From positions 13,451,001 to 13,515,000 of the forward strand of contig OW285196.1 of assembly GCA_935421135.1 (NCBI GenBank): 64,000 nucleotides of DNA. The letters are read 5' to 3'. The notes beneath the pieces are model-generated. The model saw nothing but the letters and a program-made list of their open reading frames with translations, was not told the origin of the DNA and made no database searches. The position numbers and the translations under genes were made by a program. Positions 1-14,400 of the stretch are shown one piece after another. Each line of letters starts with the position of its first letter. The stretch's first letter is position 1. This DNA is from Bugulina stolonifera. Taxonomy: Eukaryota; Bryozoa; Gymnolaemata; Cheilostomatida; Bugulidae.

Positions 1-195
1 GGTCTCCGCCACCTGCATAGCCGGAGTTCCCACACCCATTGGCGGGTGAGGTGAGCTGGGTATCTACCCCACTCTGGGTCAGGCTGGGGGGCCTAAGGCT
101 AGGGCCTTGCATGGCAGTGATGCTTCAGGACCCGGTCCCACGTTCCTAGCATCACCGAGAGCCTTGATCTCGGATCGGCAGCAGTGTAGCGCATA
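1..195. other. GC-rich fragment of unknown origin at the window edge
   Basis: This block is clearly more GC-rich than the AT-rich DNA that follows from about position 200. No convincing reading frame with recognisable domains is seen. The composition resembles that of the retroelement at the other end of the window, so a transposon fragment running off the left edge is the simplest guess. A GC-rich exon or UTR is the alternative. Confidence 0.3.
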
Positions 196-673
196 TAAAT
201 CAAACAAACTCTCGACCTCAAATCCGATTGAAGGACAGCAGACCGCAGACCAGTTTATCTTTAGTTATATGATATAGCAAAGATTCTATAATCAGCCTTA
301 TTCTTTTAAAAGCATACAGTACACAAAAAACAGCAACCAGACAATATTATGTTCATGTACTCCAGACTTGATCAATGACAATGCATAATGTGAATAATTA
401 TAATCATAACAGACAAGTTTATTTTAGAATGTTTTTATATTTATAAACACCTGTATTTATTTATGAATGAAAAGTATGGGGGTATACGTGATCACCTTTA
501 TAATAGACACGTAATTTTATTTAGCAATCAATTAATAATAATGCATCCGATATTTTTGACAATATTGTACATGTATGTACATGTACAATGCGCGTGATAG
601 TGTTATTTTTAGAGCATAGCGCATTATATTGCACATATGTACATACATGTAATTCTAACATCATTTTTAGAAC

Positions 674-883
674 CTGCTCTGGAGCCAAACCGCGTGCCTC
701 TTGTGCACCCAGACATAGACCAGCACATCTGTCCTTGAGCTCCTGGATTACTTGTAAATGCACCGATTTCAGCCGTTCAAACATTAGCCGTTCCTGATTG
801 AGAGAAACTTCACTTTTTCTGCTGGCTAAATGTTGATCAATGAAGCTGACTGCAGCTACTATAGCTAGTACGTGCCAAGCCAA
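674..883 (-). CDS. Candidate orphan exon, unidentified protein
   Basis: On the minus strand there is an open stretch with protein-like composition: a short hydrophobic part followed by a charged, probably helical region and a segment ending GLAPEQ. A usable splice donor (CAG|gttcta) follows at 673 and a possible acceptor (gtcag) lies just before 845, giving a 172-nt exon or a longer 5' version. I do not recognise the protein. No partner exon was found between 1 and 670, so it may belong to a gene leaving the window on the left, or be chance. It would be transcribed divergently from the metalloproteinase. Confidence 0.35.
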
Positions 884-2490
884 TGAGCGAACCTTATGTT
901 ATCTCATTACGTATTTATTTAGAGTTGTCACCTCAGGGATACGACTTGCTTATGAGAAGACAACTTCACAACGAAATGGTAATTATTATACCAAGGATTC
1001 ACAACTCTTTGACTATACATACATGTCTTTGCAGTAATGTACGAGTTTTATATGCACGCAATACAGTGAGTCATTGCATTGTTCTATAACCGGGTTTAGT
1101 TCCAGCTGAATGCCACAGTGTTAATCTATTAGTACAGGACCTGCAGTATTTTATCAGATTTGTTCCAGATCTTGTCCTATCTATAATGAAATGTGGGGAT
1201 GGCTATTGCTAGACTAAAACAACATAAATAAATCAGCGCTTTATTTCAACATTGGTGACTTATAAATGGCAATGAAACTGACCAATCCGTGATTAAAGTT
1301 AGTTGCCACCTCTTTCCCGATCTCAGCTTGCACAACATTACACCTACATATATACACACCCACACATTATATATCACAGACACTTGAAAAGCTGTCAATT
1401 TTACTCTATTTTCAACCGATTGATTTTCGAAAACCGGCAACAAAGTTGAATTGAAGAATAAAAAGACACTGACATCTTCTATATACGTTGCACACACTCG
1501 CGTAGTTGTGATGATTGTATGCCAACATATCATCATACGGTTTTACCTACAGTATTACTATTTTTATAAGTTTTGTCAAAATAAAATTTCAGCATAATTG
1601 TTATGGTTACTGGTTAGTATAAGCAACACTAGCTTGTTTACATATGATGTGAGTGTAGTTTATTTGTGACGTACGAAACACACCCAATGAGATCAAAACC
1701 CTTGACTCTTTGTGGGGTCGGTCAAATCCTGCACGTGGATATCCTTGCCTTGAGTTGACCAACATTTCCGATGAGTCACATTGCTATTGGTTGGAATTTT
1801 ATCAAACCTTTTTCCACAACCTAAATTTGGGAGCCATGATTGTAAAAATCAATTTATAATTGATATAAAGAACTCACCTGTGAATCAGAAAGTTGGTAAA
1901 GGAAAAAAAATAAATATTGACCTCACATTGTGTGTTGACCTCACATTGTGTATTGACCTCACATTGTGTGTTGATCTCACATTGCGTGTTGTTTCACATT
2001 GTGTGTTGTTTCACATTGTGTGTTGTTTCACCAACGCTGGAATATTATACCATTGGTGAATGTGCCTTGTTTCTACTGAAAGTAAATTCAGGCCACTGAA
2101 ATGTCAGTCTTGGACTTTTAACGGCTAAACTATGAACCCATCGTTGAGCTTTAGCTAATCTATAGCATGGCGTTAACGAAAGAAACTTAGCTTGTCAAGT
2201 TAACAAAAGATGGTCATTGTTGATTCTCTGCTCCTAAATACATGAATGACATTTGATCTAAGCTTGACTTACCATGAGTCTCTTCCCAGTCATATATTTA
2301 TCGACAGGTAAGATTAATTGCTACCTGTTACCTCGTGTAATCGAATATTAGTTATAAGAAAGTAGCCGGCCAATCAGAACAGTCCAATCTGTACCAAAAC
2401 ATTGGGTATTACACTTATATCTAGACTCATCAGTTGAAAGGACGAAGCTCTATCAAGCAGATACTTATTTATACTGCTCTATTGATAACA
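884..2490. other. Intergenic region upstream of the metalloproteinase
   Basis: AT-rich DNA with no convincing exon. Open frames of 60-100 codons here have no domain features. A short tandem repeat lies at 1918-2030. The metalloproteinase promoter presumably lies toward the right end, but no core promoter motif stands out. Confidence 0.5.
1918..2030. repeat. Short tandem repeat, about 19-20 bp unit
   Basis: Roughly six head-to-tail copies of a unit containing TTGACCTCACATTGTGTG, drifting to a TTGTTTCACATTGTG variant in the last copies. Confidence 0.85.
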
Positions 2491-5400
2491 ATGTATTCAC
2501 ATACAGAATATTTCAGAGTTATAAACATTATAATAACACTGCTACTACTAGTTGACACGTGCTCTCTGGTCTTTGCTACAGACTCCGCGGAGAAAGACAA
2601 CAGTGACCTTGAGACGGTCTCAGAGAAGTCAAAGGTCAGGGATCATTGGTTGCTTCTGCAAAAGACTAAGTGTCAGGTAATTTCAAGTACTAATTTCAAA
2701 CATACCGTTTTAAAATTGGAAGATGAAACTGTGTAATATCAGAGTACTATCTTCACCAATTGCGCAGCTGTTCTCTTTTCAACTGTGGACACTATTAACA
2801 TTAATTCCATAATTCCGTGTAGTTATTATAACAATGTTCATGTAAATTTGCATTTTGATGACATTGGAAGTAGTCATTGCAATACGCATTCAGTCAAGCA
2901 TATTTAGTGGTTTGAAATTTAGTTGACACTTTTCAGTTTGCATTTTCATTAACAGTGGGATGCTGTCACAAAACATCATATCTGACAGTTATATTGCTAA
3001 CACTCGGGGTACTAAATAACGTAGTCAAGTACGCTCACTGCAGGGGTGACTAGTTTGCAGAGATGTGTGCAGTTGCCACGGTCAAGTCATAATTGTGACT
3101 CTTCAACTCTTACAAGTCAGCTATTTCTAGTGACTAATCAAGACTTTCAAGTCAAAGGTTAAATTTTTGCTTTTCCTAAAACTCAAGTTTTCATCAAATA
3201 ATAGAGCTAAATTGCTAGTAAAGTTACAATCCGAGTGTTTTCTTGTTTAGCTCAAATCTATTAAAGATTTTTTATTATTATATTTTAGGCTTTGGTAAAA
3301 TGTTGTAACTTTATGGTGCTAGAAGTTCAAATTTCAAAGCTTTAACTGTCCACATTTTAGTGTGAAATACATGTGTGTTACAAATTCACGGATTTTGATT
3401 GTGGATATTTATATTCATTGCAATTTATAGCTTTCCTATGAAAACTGGGTTATTGTGTGATGTGAGTCTGAAATTACAATGCGAGTTACATGTATATATT
3501 TAAGTCATGGGTCCTTTAATGAGCCACAAAATGTTACAAATTGAACGATGGAGTAATTAAACTCCATGAATTATGGCCAGAAAGACTTTTTTGCCAGAAA
3601 CTGCCTAGTTGGGTTTGAAACAACAGGCTCCTGGAGGAAAGCTTTGTGCTCTACCAACACTGAGCTAGCCCTACACACACAGAATGAGGTGTATTTTAGC
3701 TTTAGTTTGCAAACATAGACTACTAAGTGGCATGTTAAAGTGGAGACTTGGATTTCCCTCAGCCCTAATGTCTACCATCTTCAATAAGGCAACAACTAAA
3801 GGTACCATTGTGTACTACAGCCAATTGGTAGTCTACTAATGATTTTTCAACCATTAAATCTTAACAAGTATATTATTTTTCCATTAACTGTTTATAGTGT
3901 ATAATTATAATAATTATCTAACTAATTGACAATTCTGATTTATTAATTCGCTAAAATGTAATTTAATGATACAATATTTACATATTTGTTAAACTGCCTA
4001 GCACAGAATACTGTAGCTATGCCAAGAAGTTCTACTTAAATATTCCTTGAGAGCTAGTGTATATAAATGCACTGGCAGGGAAGAGAGTCACATGACTGTC
4101 ATGTGACTGTGCTACCTACACTTACTGCTACATGTATATCTACAGCTGTGCGTACATCTAAATCTAGAGAGAGATGTACATGTATGTCTTCACACATCTA
4201 TACATCTAGATGTAGGGCCTACTTGTGTGTAGACATAGATGTGCATCTACATGTATATTCCATAACAATGTTCACTTAGATAGTGTTGACAGTCATACAC
4301 AGTGTAGCGTTTGCTGCATGCATACAGTTTACTTATTCTTGTTGTCATTGCGCAATCCCGAGTATTAAGTTATACACGTACTAGGCTCAATAGGTGATGT
4401 CATAACAAATATAAATGTGCTACATTGTATGACACACGCTAAGTAGATGTGGTGTTATACTGCATGAAAAAGGCGGGTCATACATCTATATTAACAATTA
4501 AGATTGAGTCGTGAGTTAGTCTGTGTCATAAGTTGGGGTTTTGCCATAAATTATGGTTGAGTCAGGAAGCAGAGAGCACTTTAGGAAATTTACAACAGAA
4601 ATATACTTTAGGCTGAATGTTCATGCAGACTTTACACTATTATGCAAGGGAGGTGGGGTCTATCCAAAAGAGGTGTGGTCTTTTCTACTAGGAAACTGAA
4701 TTTCCATAATTTTGAGATACTAATTCAGGAGAAGCTGTGTTAAATGCGTCAGACACAACTGAGCCGTGGTTAGCCGAATGGATGCGGTGCATCTGGCCTT
4801 AACCAATGAGAGCAGATCTAAAGTTGGGTCCCGATTGCTTTCCTATTGCGTCTCCAAAAAATTTTCACAATATTTTGAACAATTACGCAACACAGGATTT
4901 GTCTGTTGAATGTAAAATCAGTCGATATATCGTAGTATTGTATTGCACAGCGTCATGCAAAGTGGGCTGTGTAAGTTGGGTCATCATGTATGGCTATCAT
5001 GACATAGGGGAAACAAGTGCACTGTATTTTAACAGAATACATGTACAGTAGAATTAGCAATGAGCACATAATGTACAGTGTACATTGTTGCATATTGCAA
5101 GGCCTTAACATTGCCACACCATAATATAAAAAATTCATGCAGCTATATCATTTATATGTGGCATTTGCTAAAGAGATGCAATAATACACTTGCATGTAAT
5201 TCTGTGTAATGTAATTAAAATGTATATAACTTGATACACAGCTAAACTGTATTAAATATAAAATGATTACCATAATAGGACCATCAGTCAATTCTATTTT
5301 GCGTTACCATTCAATAGACTGGAATATATAGCACAAACATGTACTATTTATTCCATGTTCTGTACAGTATAATTACGTACTACATGCAGTATTATAATAA

Positions 5401-8400
5401 TATGATTATTAAATTTGCATGGGTATCAACCTAGACATAATATGTATACATAATGATTTGTGTAACCAGAAACCTTAAAACTTTTCTCAACAGTAGTTGG
5501 GGTGGGTGCATTATTTGACTAGTTGTGGAACTTGGGTAATAATATTCTGAAGTAAAGCTGAACCTCACAAAGCTACAATGCTATTTAGTGCAGTCAGTAA
5601 TATGGGAGTTGGTAAAACATAGCGTAATAGGGGCTTCCCAGACTTTCTGCTAATAAACTTTGAATACAAAGAGGCAACAAGAGTTCCAGCAGGTTCATAC
5701 GCATGGATCTACTAGTCGGTAGCATTATAATAACTAATATGTATGCTTATATGTTTATATATTCATGTGTTTATACGTTTATATTTTTATACATTTATAC
5801 GTTTATATGTTCTTATATGTTTATATGTTTATACATATTGTTCACTTAGCACTACGACTTGAAGTCATGTAAAGAACTTGACTGGAGCAGGTTTCTATGC
5901 AGGTGCCAACCAAGTAGCACAGACAATCAAACGAGTAAGGGACTTAAAATATAAATGTATATCCAGTTGTTCATTATAACAGAGTACACTGCTTATGAGT
6001 TCCTCACTTGGTCTGGCAATCAGAAACTTGCTATGCGTTGTTAACTTGCTAAACAGGGCTACGAATCAGCACAGAAAACAAAAAAAATTTAGTCTGAACA
6101 CAAAAAAAAGAGGAGTCTGTTCATACCACATCCTTGCTCTGGATATTTCTAAAGACTGTAAATCTTCTTAAATTTTAGTCACACACTTTTGAATATTATG
6201 CTAATTAAGCAGAGATTGAAATACATTCAACTCAAAAGTTTAGCGGAAGAGATTTGGAATATTGATGAGAGTCACCACATAAATTAGATTGTGGTTCCCA
6301 GTGGGATCATGACATTGTTTCAGGATATTGCTGAATGAAGAGGAACAAGTGGTACAAGAGTGCTACTAACCAAACAAACCACTGACTAATCTTCTCTAGC
6401 CGAATTGATACTTGATAGCAGATTTAACTGCTCTGGCACATCTAAACAGTAGACAAGAGGAAATTTTTGATGAGAAATAACAAGATGCAAATCTAGCTGT
6501 ACGAATCAGTGAAGTGTTCTACAGGAATAAAATGGCAGAAAATAATTATTTTCTCATCAACCAATTTCCTCCTATTCCTGTAAACCATTTCGCTAGTGCA
6601 TCTTGTTATTGTCATCCAATTTGAAATTTGGCAGATTTAGAGTTAGTTTTACAGAATATCTGATTTACACATGCAAATGGTGACATGTTGCTTGAAATAC
6701 TAGTTACCAAAGTACAGCAGGTCAGCGTGTCAGCAGGTCAGAGTGTATATAAACTTGTGTCAGTGTTTGTATTTAGCTTTGCACTGTATCTCACCAGCTC
6801 ACTATATTTACAATTATACTTCTATTTCATCTGTCAGAATTCCTCTGCTGTGAGAAATGGTATGGGAAAGAAATAAGGATTTTCGACAAGAAGAAATACG
6901 ACAAGAAGAGCGACTGTAGCTGTGAGGAGTCCGAGGATACTTCTAAGAAGTCCACCACAACCACAACTTCTGCCTCACCAACCATGACAAACACCAGTTC
7001 TGTACTTAGAAATGTGCCGATTGCCAGTACCTTACATATCAGTAAGTGGTAAATAATTGTATATTTTATTTGTATACAATATGTTCCGGTTTGCAATAAA
7101 CAATAAAAGCTAAGGATTGCCACCAAATAAAATCCTCAGCAATTCTTGTGTAGTCAAGAGCTTAGTCAATGTAAGCAGTTAGTGCTAGAATAGCAGCGTC
7201 ATTCTAAATACTGTGTGATTGTGTATGCTATCAGGTAGAGATCGTTGCTCGACAATGATTTCAATTGCATAATAAAGACGTTTAATGCAAACATAGAGTC
7301 GTCATACCATCAGAGCTGTGCCACACTACACAATTTTAACCAAGCATTTTTGCCAGAAATAAATCATATTGTGTGGCCAATAGGAGTTGTTTTAAAATTA
7401 TTTAGAACTAGTAGAATGAAATTAAATAACTAGTCACACATTCTAGACATCCAAGGAATAGAAGAAAGGGCAGTGGTAGCACCTCCTGAACAATCTATGG
7501 GTAGGCAGCGCAGGATTGGAAGCAATCGTGAAAACCTGCAATCTCGATCATCCAGAAGAAGAGGAAAGAACAAACCGTGCCGTAAATATCAGGTGAGACT
7601 AAGCAAACTTGACCCATAGTTGCTAAAAATCATGCTTAGGCTTGTATCTACTATTTAGAAAGTTGGAACAAAAATTTATTTCTCTTCATAAAATTTATTT
7701 TAGTTACCCAAATTCTCTTACAGGAATACCGGAGAGAAAGACCAAACAAGATTAAATACAGAGAAATGTACACCAAAGCGTACCACGAGCGTGTAGACGA
7801 AAGAGTACACTCAGCTGTTTCCTCTGGAACTGCAGGTGTGTAGTATGTTAAGCATGGTAATAGAATAGTCAGATAAATGTGACAACACACAAACTAAATA
7901 AAATAATATAATATATGCATAGTCACTTATACTATTTATATTATACTATTGTGTTACCATACGTTTTTACTTCTTTGGGATTAAATTGTGTAATTGATTA
8001 TATGTTGTTGTATGAGTGCATTTATTATGCAGTAATCAAGATTATGTTTAGGGATCAATGCTGAAACGATTTATACTTGCGAATTGCTTCCCTTCATGTA
8101 GAATACAATTGTACATGTCTACTAGAATGGAGGCCTGTTTTAGATAGCTTGTTATCTTATAATCATAGACTTTTACATGCACATCCATTTCAAAAGATTG
8201 ATTTCTATCAAATTTTTTGACTTGTACAATTTATCTGAGCTTTATGGGTTTTAAAAGGTCACATGCGTGTAGTCGAATACTGGATCACCTTTTCCAATAC
8301 GTACATGTATATACATATTCTCGCTGTCTCTGGCAGCTTGAGAACTTTGGTTCAGTGGATTTCACACCTTTTAAATACGCTTTGCTGTATATATACAGTA

Positions 8401-11400
8401 TTGCTAAGGTGTTCTCCCAGGCATAACTCTGAGCTGCACTGATGAGGTGTTAAACACCGAAACAGTACACTGTATGCAGATTGAGTATTACGCTCGAAAT
8501 TGGTAGCAATACCAATTTCTTGAGCACTTTACCTGGGAGATACACTGAACTGGTGGCATTACGCAATTCTCGCTGTCTCTGGCAGCTTGAGAACTTTGGT
8601 TCAGTGGATTTCACACCTTTTAAATACGCTTTGCTGTATATATACAGTATTGCTAAGGTGTTCTCCCAGGCATAACTCTGAGCTGCACTGATGAGGTATT
8701 AAACACCGAAACAGTACACTGTATGCAGATTGTGTACATATACATGTATGTACATGCATGTATATATTTCTACTAACAAAGCCTGTGTTTAGAATTGATA
8801 TGCTTGAACCAGCGTGGTCACCCAGCAAAATTATCTCTGTGATTTAGGCTACTACAATATTATCTGCTATTTCTAGTTGGGAGATTCGCATCAGCCAGAT
8901 TTCAGACCTTCTTAGACAAATTTCGATTTAAAAGATCAGAAGCACATTTTAGTAATCAGATGTTGAAGTCAACTCCAGGAATATTCTACTACACCCTTTC
9001 CAATCTACCAAATAATTTCCTGGATGAAGACGGAGTCATTGCCGGTACCCTCTCTGACTGGTCGGCTAAAGCCCCGATCTGTTTCAGAGAGCGTGTCTCA
9101 ACCTTTGACCCTCCCCCAAACTTCTCTATAACATTTCTACCAGGTACTAAATCTACTACTCTATTATTAGCTTCACATAAAAGATTGAAATTTCGTGAGA
9201 TTGTCTTCAATTCAAGTAGTTGTTATTAAAACACATAGGATATGAATCTTAACATAAATGCTACTCCATGCTTCCTGCTTTAAAACAGTTAGACACATAG
9301 CATAGGAATAAACATAAATAGCCTGTGTTCTCTCCAATAAATGCTTTAGAACTAAAAGAATATTTATGTCTATACATTATGCTTACAACAAATATCTTTA
9401 TTTAATTTCAGGTCAACTTGTTGGAGCTGAGTCAATGATATCACGTACAGTCAGTGCAAACGGAGGGAGACAAATTCAGTTAAATAGTGACTTTGTGTAC
9501 AGACTGGGAAATTCAAGTGAGTTAAGCCAATGTTATACTATTTATAGGTACAGCACAGCGTTAAGTAAAGCAACATGTAAGTCACCACATACATGTTCAT
9601 GAGGTTCAATATACATACAGGCCTACATTTTATTGCAAAATCTATTATTGGAGTCTGTATTCTGCCACAACAGCTAAAAGCCTTAGTATCAACTGTCTAG
9701 TGAACCCATAGTGCTACACCTTCTCGAATTTACTTTACAAGAATTCTATATTTGACCTGTATTATCGTGATAATATGTTACTCTGCTGCGTGTCCAACAC
9801 ATGTAACAGTAGAGGTTTGACTGGTGGCTATAGTACATGTAATTGCATCAACAAAAATTTTTTTCTAAGGCTGTTGGTGCCATTATTTGCCATGCTATTT
9901 AATGAATAAAACAATAGTTAGTTGGCATTTGGTTGACCTTCAGGGGTGAGTGTAGAAACGGAAAATAGTCTTCCAGCTGTGGTACTACATGAAGTGGGTC
10001 ACTTGCTTGGTATACCTCACAGCCATGACAGCAGTAGGAGCTCCGCAATGTATGATGACTTTGATAGTAACAACGCTAACAACTACCTCGATACGTATGA
10101 AAGCAGCCAAGTGCAGCGTATGTACGGTAAGTAAATAATATTATATACTGTAGTAGACGTGAAGATACACTGCTATGGGCATGCACCATTTATGGAATAT
10201 TGATGCTTTAAATTTACAGATGTTGACAAAGGTACATGTAGGCTACAGTTTGGTGGTGCATGTGTCTTATCGTATCCTAACATAAATGGAACTCGTCCGA
10301 AAGTTAAGAATTATAGGATATTACGTCATACAAAGTTTACTCAACAACAGCTTCACCATGTGAATAATTGCCTCATTTTACGCATACAGTATCGCATACA
10401 GTATCGGTCTAATGAGGTTCCCATTGCGGACTAAAGATATACAATCATATAGTATAGCCCACACTTTGTCCTGAAACATGTAATAAAGCAGTCTGAAGCC
10501 GGTAGAATCAATGTTGTATAGCTACCCATAATACTGCAGGTTGGCAGGGCTTATTTGTGCAATAGCTTGACCAAAGGTTTAATGTTTGTGTGTGAAAGAA
10601 TTCATTTTTTGTTAAGATATATTTCTGTTCAATCAACAAATTTTTTTGGAAATTAATGAAAATACACAAGTATGTGTATTTTTTCTAATATTCTTCTAAT
10701 CCTATCTTTCTATTCTTATTCTTCTATCAGAAAACAATCACTGTCTTGGCTCATAATTTCTTCAGACATGTTATTGCTTTATTATACAAATATTTTTAAT
10801 AAATAAATTAACATTATTTGAATAATAATATTGCAAAAAGTTGTATGACTGATTCGACACCAGTTCCAAAGCAGTAAATATTTGTAATTTATAGTTTGTG
10901 ACACTTTATGCAGGTAGATGTCACGGCTCGACAGATGCTATGACTAATATCCTGTACGATGTGGGGAGGAATACCTACAGTACTACATTCATTAGCAGGA
11001 ACACAGCGGTATGGGAGTACTCGTATGAACTTAACAGAGCCCTAGAAGGTAAGACTTAGTCATGTCAAGTCATTTATCAGTCTGTAACCTGGATAGTCTT
11101 TATCAAGTCATTTAAGAGACTTTAACTTTACTTGTTCATTTTAAGTCCATTCCTGATTAGTCTATATTAATGCGCTACACAGAAACTGTATGGAAGAGGA
11201 CATACATGTACAGCGATGACGCCAAAAAATTATTACATTTATCGTAGTAAAGTATTTCAGTTTTGAATTTTGACCTACACGATACAGAGCTGGAGGAAAC
11301 TCGTTTGAACTGGTTAATAATTAAACAAATAAAGTCTCAATGAAAACCTGCTCTGTCAAGTGTCAAGTCAAACTATCGACCAATCAATCAATCAATCAAT

Positions 11401-14400
11401 TATACTTCGATCAATTGCAAAATATGAGACAATGTTGTGTACAATTTCTGACATTTTACATTCCGATGTGACCAAGTAGGCATGATCATAAATCTGTCTT
11501 GAATTTGTTCTTGACTTTTAGCATAAATTAAAAAAGTGACGTTTCTGATGTAGCTGCATCATTTCACTCTACTTGCCAGCTATTAGGTTGTACCAAAACA
11601 TCGCAAAAGTATAGAAATTTATGGAGCCTACTTTGTGCAATAAAATTCAGCTAGTAAATGCTAGAACTTGTAAAATAAAGCCGGTATCGCTATTCTGTAC
11701 AGCATTTTTAGGTTACTACTGGTGTAGATATGGTGGAACACTACCTGCACGTACACAATTTAAAATAATTTTTTCTGCTGTGTTTCCAATATTAGGTGCA
11801 GATTCATTATTAAAATATTAACATATTGTATTTTTAGGAGATATAAACTACAATACTGTGTACATTTTAGTTGCTAAGAAAGCAGAGAGGATGTCAGATT
11901 TATTTAAAAGTGTTGCATTTATCAATGTAGCCTACACGCTCTTTCAACTGTACTACACTTTCTCAGTGCATCACCTTGTTAATTGTGCAGCAATATGAGT
12001 CATAAAATGACTTATCATCCTAACGTTTTCAAACTCAAATTTTTGAAACTTTCAGCAGTATTTCACGTGCTTTTCATACATGAAAATATGAAATCAAGTT
12101 ATAGACCTTTATTTGGGATTATTATTATTGTTATCATTATTACAGATTATCCAATAAGGAACTCCCAGCTGTTTCCTGGTATACACGGCACTGTGGATGC
12201 TATGGTACAGATCTACACAGACACTCCTGGAACCAATCCTCTATTCTACGTGTTCAAAGGTAACTAATAGATAGTTACTGTTAACGATCGCTTGTTACAT
12301 TGATTACAAGCAAGAAAAGTCTTGTATAAATTTTATATTTGATGATCAGCCAACACCTTATGGGAATTTTAAAAGCAGGAAGATTGGCCACAGTTACAAA
12401 TCTTTGGTAGTTATCCTCTCCTACATAGTCTTCGCAGCCGGGTTAGCCTCAATTAGGTCATGTTGAGGGTTGCAGTAAATAAAATATTAATGAAATATAC
12501 TGCAGTATACGATGGACAAATTTCATTATGATGCAAAGTATACAATGAGATAATTTGTTGTTACTGATGAAGTAATGCTACTTAGTGAGATTACCGTTTA
12601 GTTAGCGAATTAGTATTCTATGGATAACAATGATTTTGATAACGCAGTAGCTAATATAGCAGCTCACTACCGTCATTGCATGTTATTTAGTAGCCTAGCT
12701 TACAGCGTAAGGAACTTCATCTTTCCCCGATGTGAATTATTTTCCCCAATTTGGATTATGAAACCTAACATGTGGAGTAAAATGACAGATGTAGGTTTTA
12801 CTTACCACTGTGAATATTTGCCATCTGAACAGTGCATATCACCAACCATACTCATCTAAATGGAGATATATTGGTATCCTTTCTAAAAATGATTATTTGT
12901 GAAGTTCATAGCGTGTTTGGGCTTCAGGGAAAATATACTTTATAGAATATTTATATTGGTCAGATTCTAACAATATTTCATTAAACTTATTTCTAGGTAC
13001 AACAGCCTACAAGTACACATATAGTTATAGCAGACATCCAAGAATCAGACAAGCTGGTAGTACATCAATAAAGACGTTAACAGGGGGCAAAGTAAGAAGT
13101 GTTGATGCAGCGCTGTGGTCAGAAGTTACTATGATACTGTATCTGTTCACTGGAGGAAAGGTGAGACAACTCTTACTTAAAATTTAGATTGTGGAATTCA
13201 GACTCGAATCATGATACAGAATTTAGTATCTTTTGAGTAGGTGGCCTATTCATCTTGTTCTTAACATTGTGAATTTGATTGAAAGTGTGAGAAGTGGTAA
13301 ATGAGTCATGTATAGGCACGTCGCCAATATAATAGACAATCTGATTAGAAATATGGTAAGCAGTCTCTTTAACACATTTGATTGGCTTAAGGGATATCAG
13401 GGAAAACAAATAATCTATGAGTGAGACATTTGCTTAATCTTAAGGAAGTGTAACGGTGATAAGATTAGCTCTTTACAGAGTGGTTAGTCTTCCTATTGTC
13501 CAATGAATATCTTGTTTTTGTCTAAACCAGAGCATCCTGACTTCTGATTGTGGTGGTAGCAGATTTAAATAATCTTCCGTAGGCGTTAGCTCTTTCTTGA
13601 CATAATATTGTGATAGCAATGCTAATTTCTAGTTCTTCATCAGAATGACTCAATGTATGTGTTGGTTATGTATTGTAGAAGTCTTCTGACGACACTGTAT
13701 GCAATCTACTTTTATTGTACCAGTGTACTTCTTGTTGCAACTTTAATACAAGTTCCTATAATTATACAATGTATATTTAGCTAACAGTAGGAGTAGGTAT
13801 ATCTTAGCTAACATTGGTTGGGAGTTATGACATCTTACTTTTCATTAGATTTGAGTTGTCTTATCTTACAACAGATTGGAGTTATCTTACCACATATCAG
13901 TTTGATGTTATTTTGTCTTAATTATCTTGCATTGACTTTGCATAGTACAAAGCCAATCTGTTGTAAGACAAGATAGCTTCAATCTACTATAAGATAATAA
14001 TATATTAATTAGATTGGAGTTATCTAATCTCACCTAACAGTAGTATGGAGTTATCTTACTTATCAACTCCCATACATTGGTTAGGTTTTATGAGACCTTA
14101 AGCAGATTGGAGTTGGAAAAGAATGATAATGAAAGACAGATTTATACAAATGTAATTTAGAACAAAGTTAAAATTATATTATTTTGTTATTGTTGAAAAT
14201 GTCTCACCAATAACTACAAATCAATTTGCCACATGAGTACCAATGTAGTTCTTAAACGGTTGTACGTTTCCTCACAGGTTTGTTGTTTCGATGCCAAATG
14301 GAATTTTCTGAGATGCAGCAGCATCAACTTCATGTTTCAAGGACTGGGTAACCATAAGGTTGACGAAGCATACCAGTATATACACAACGGGGAGATGGAG

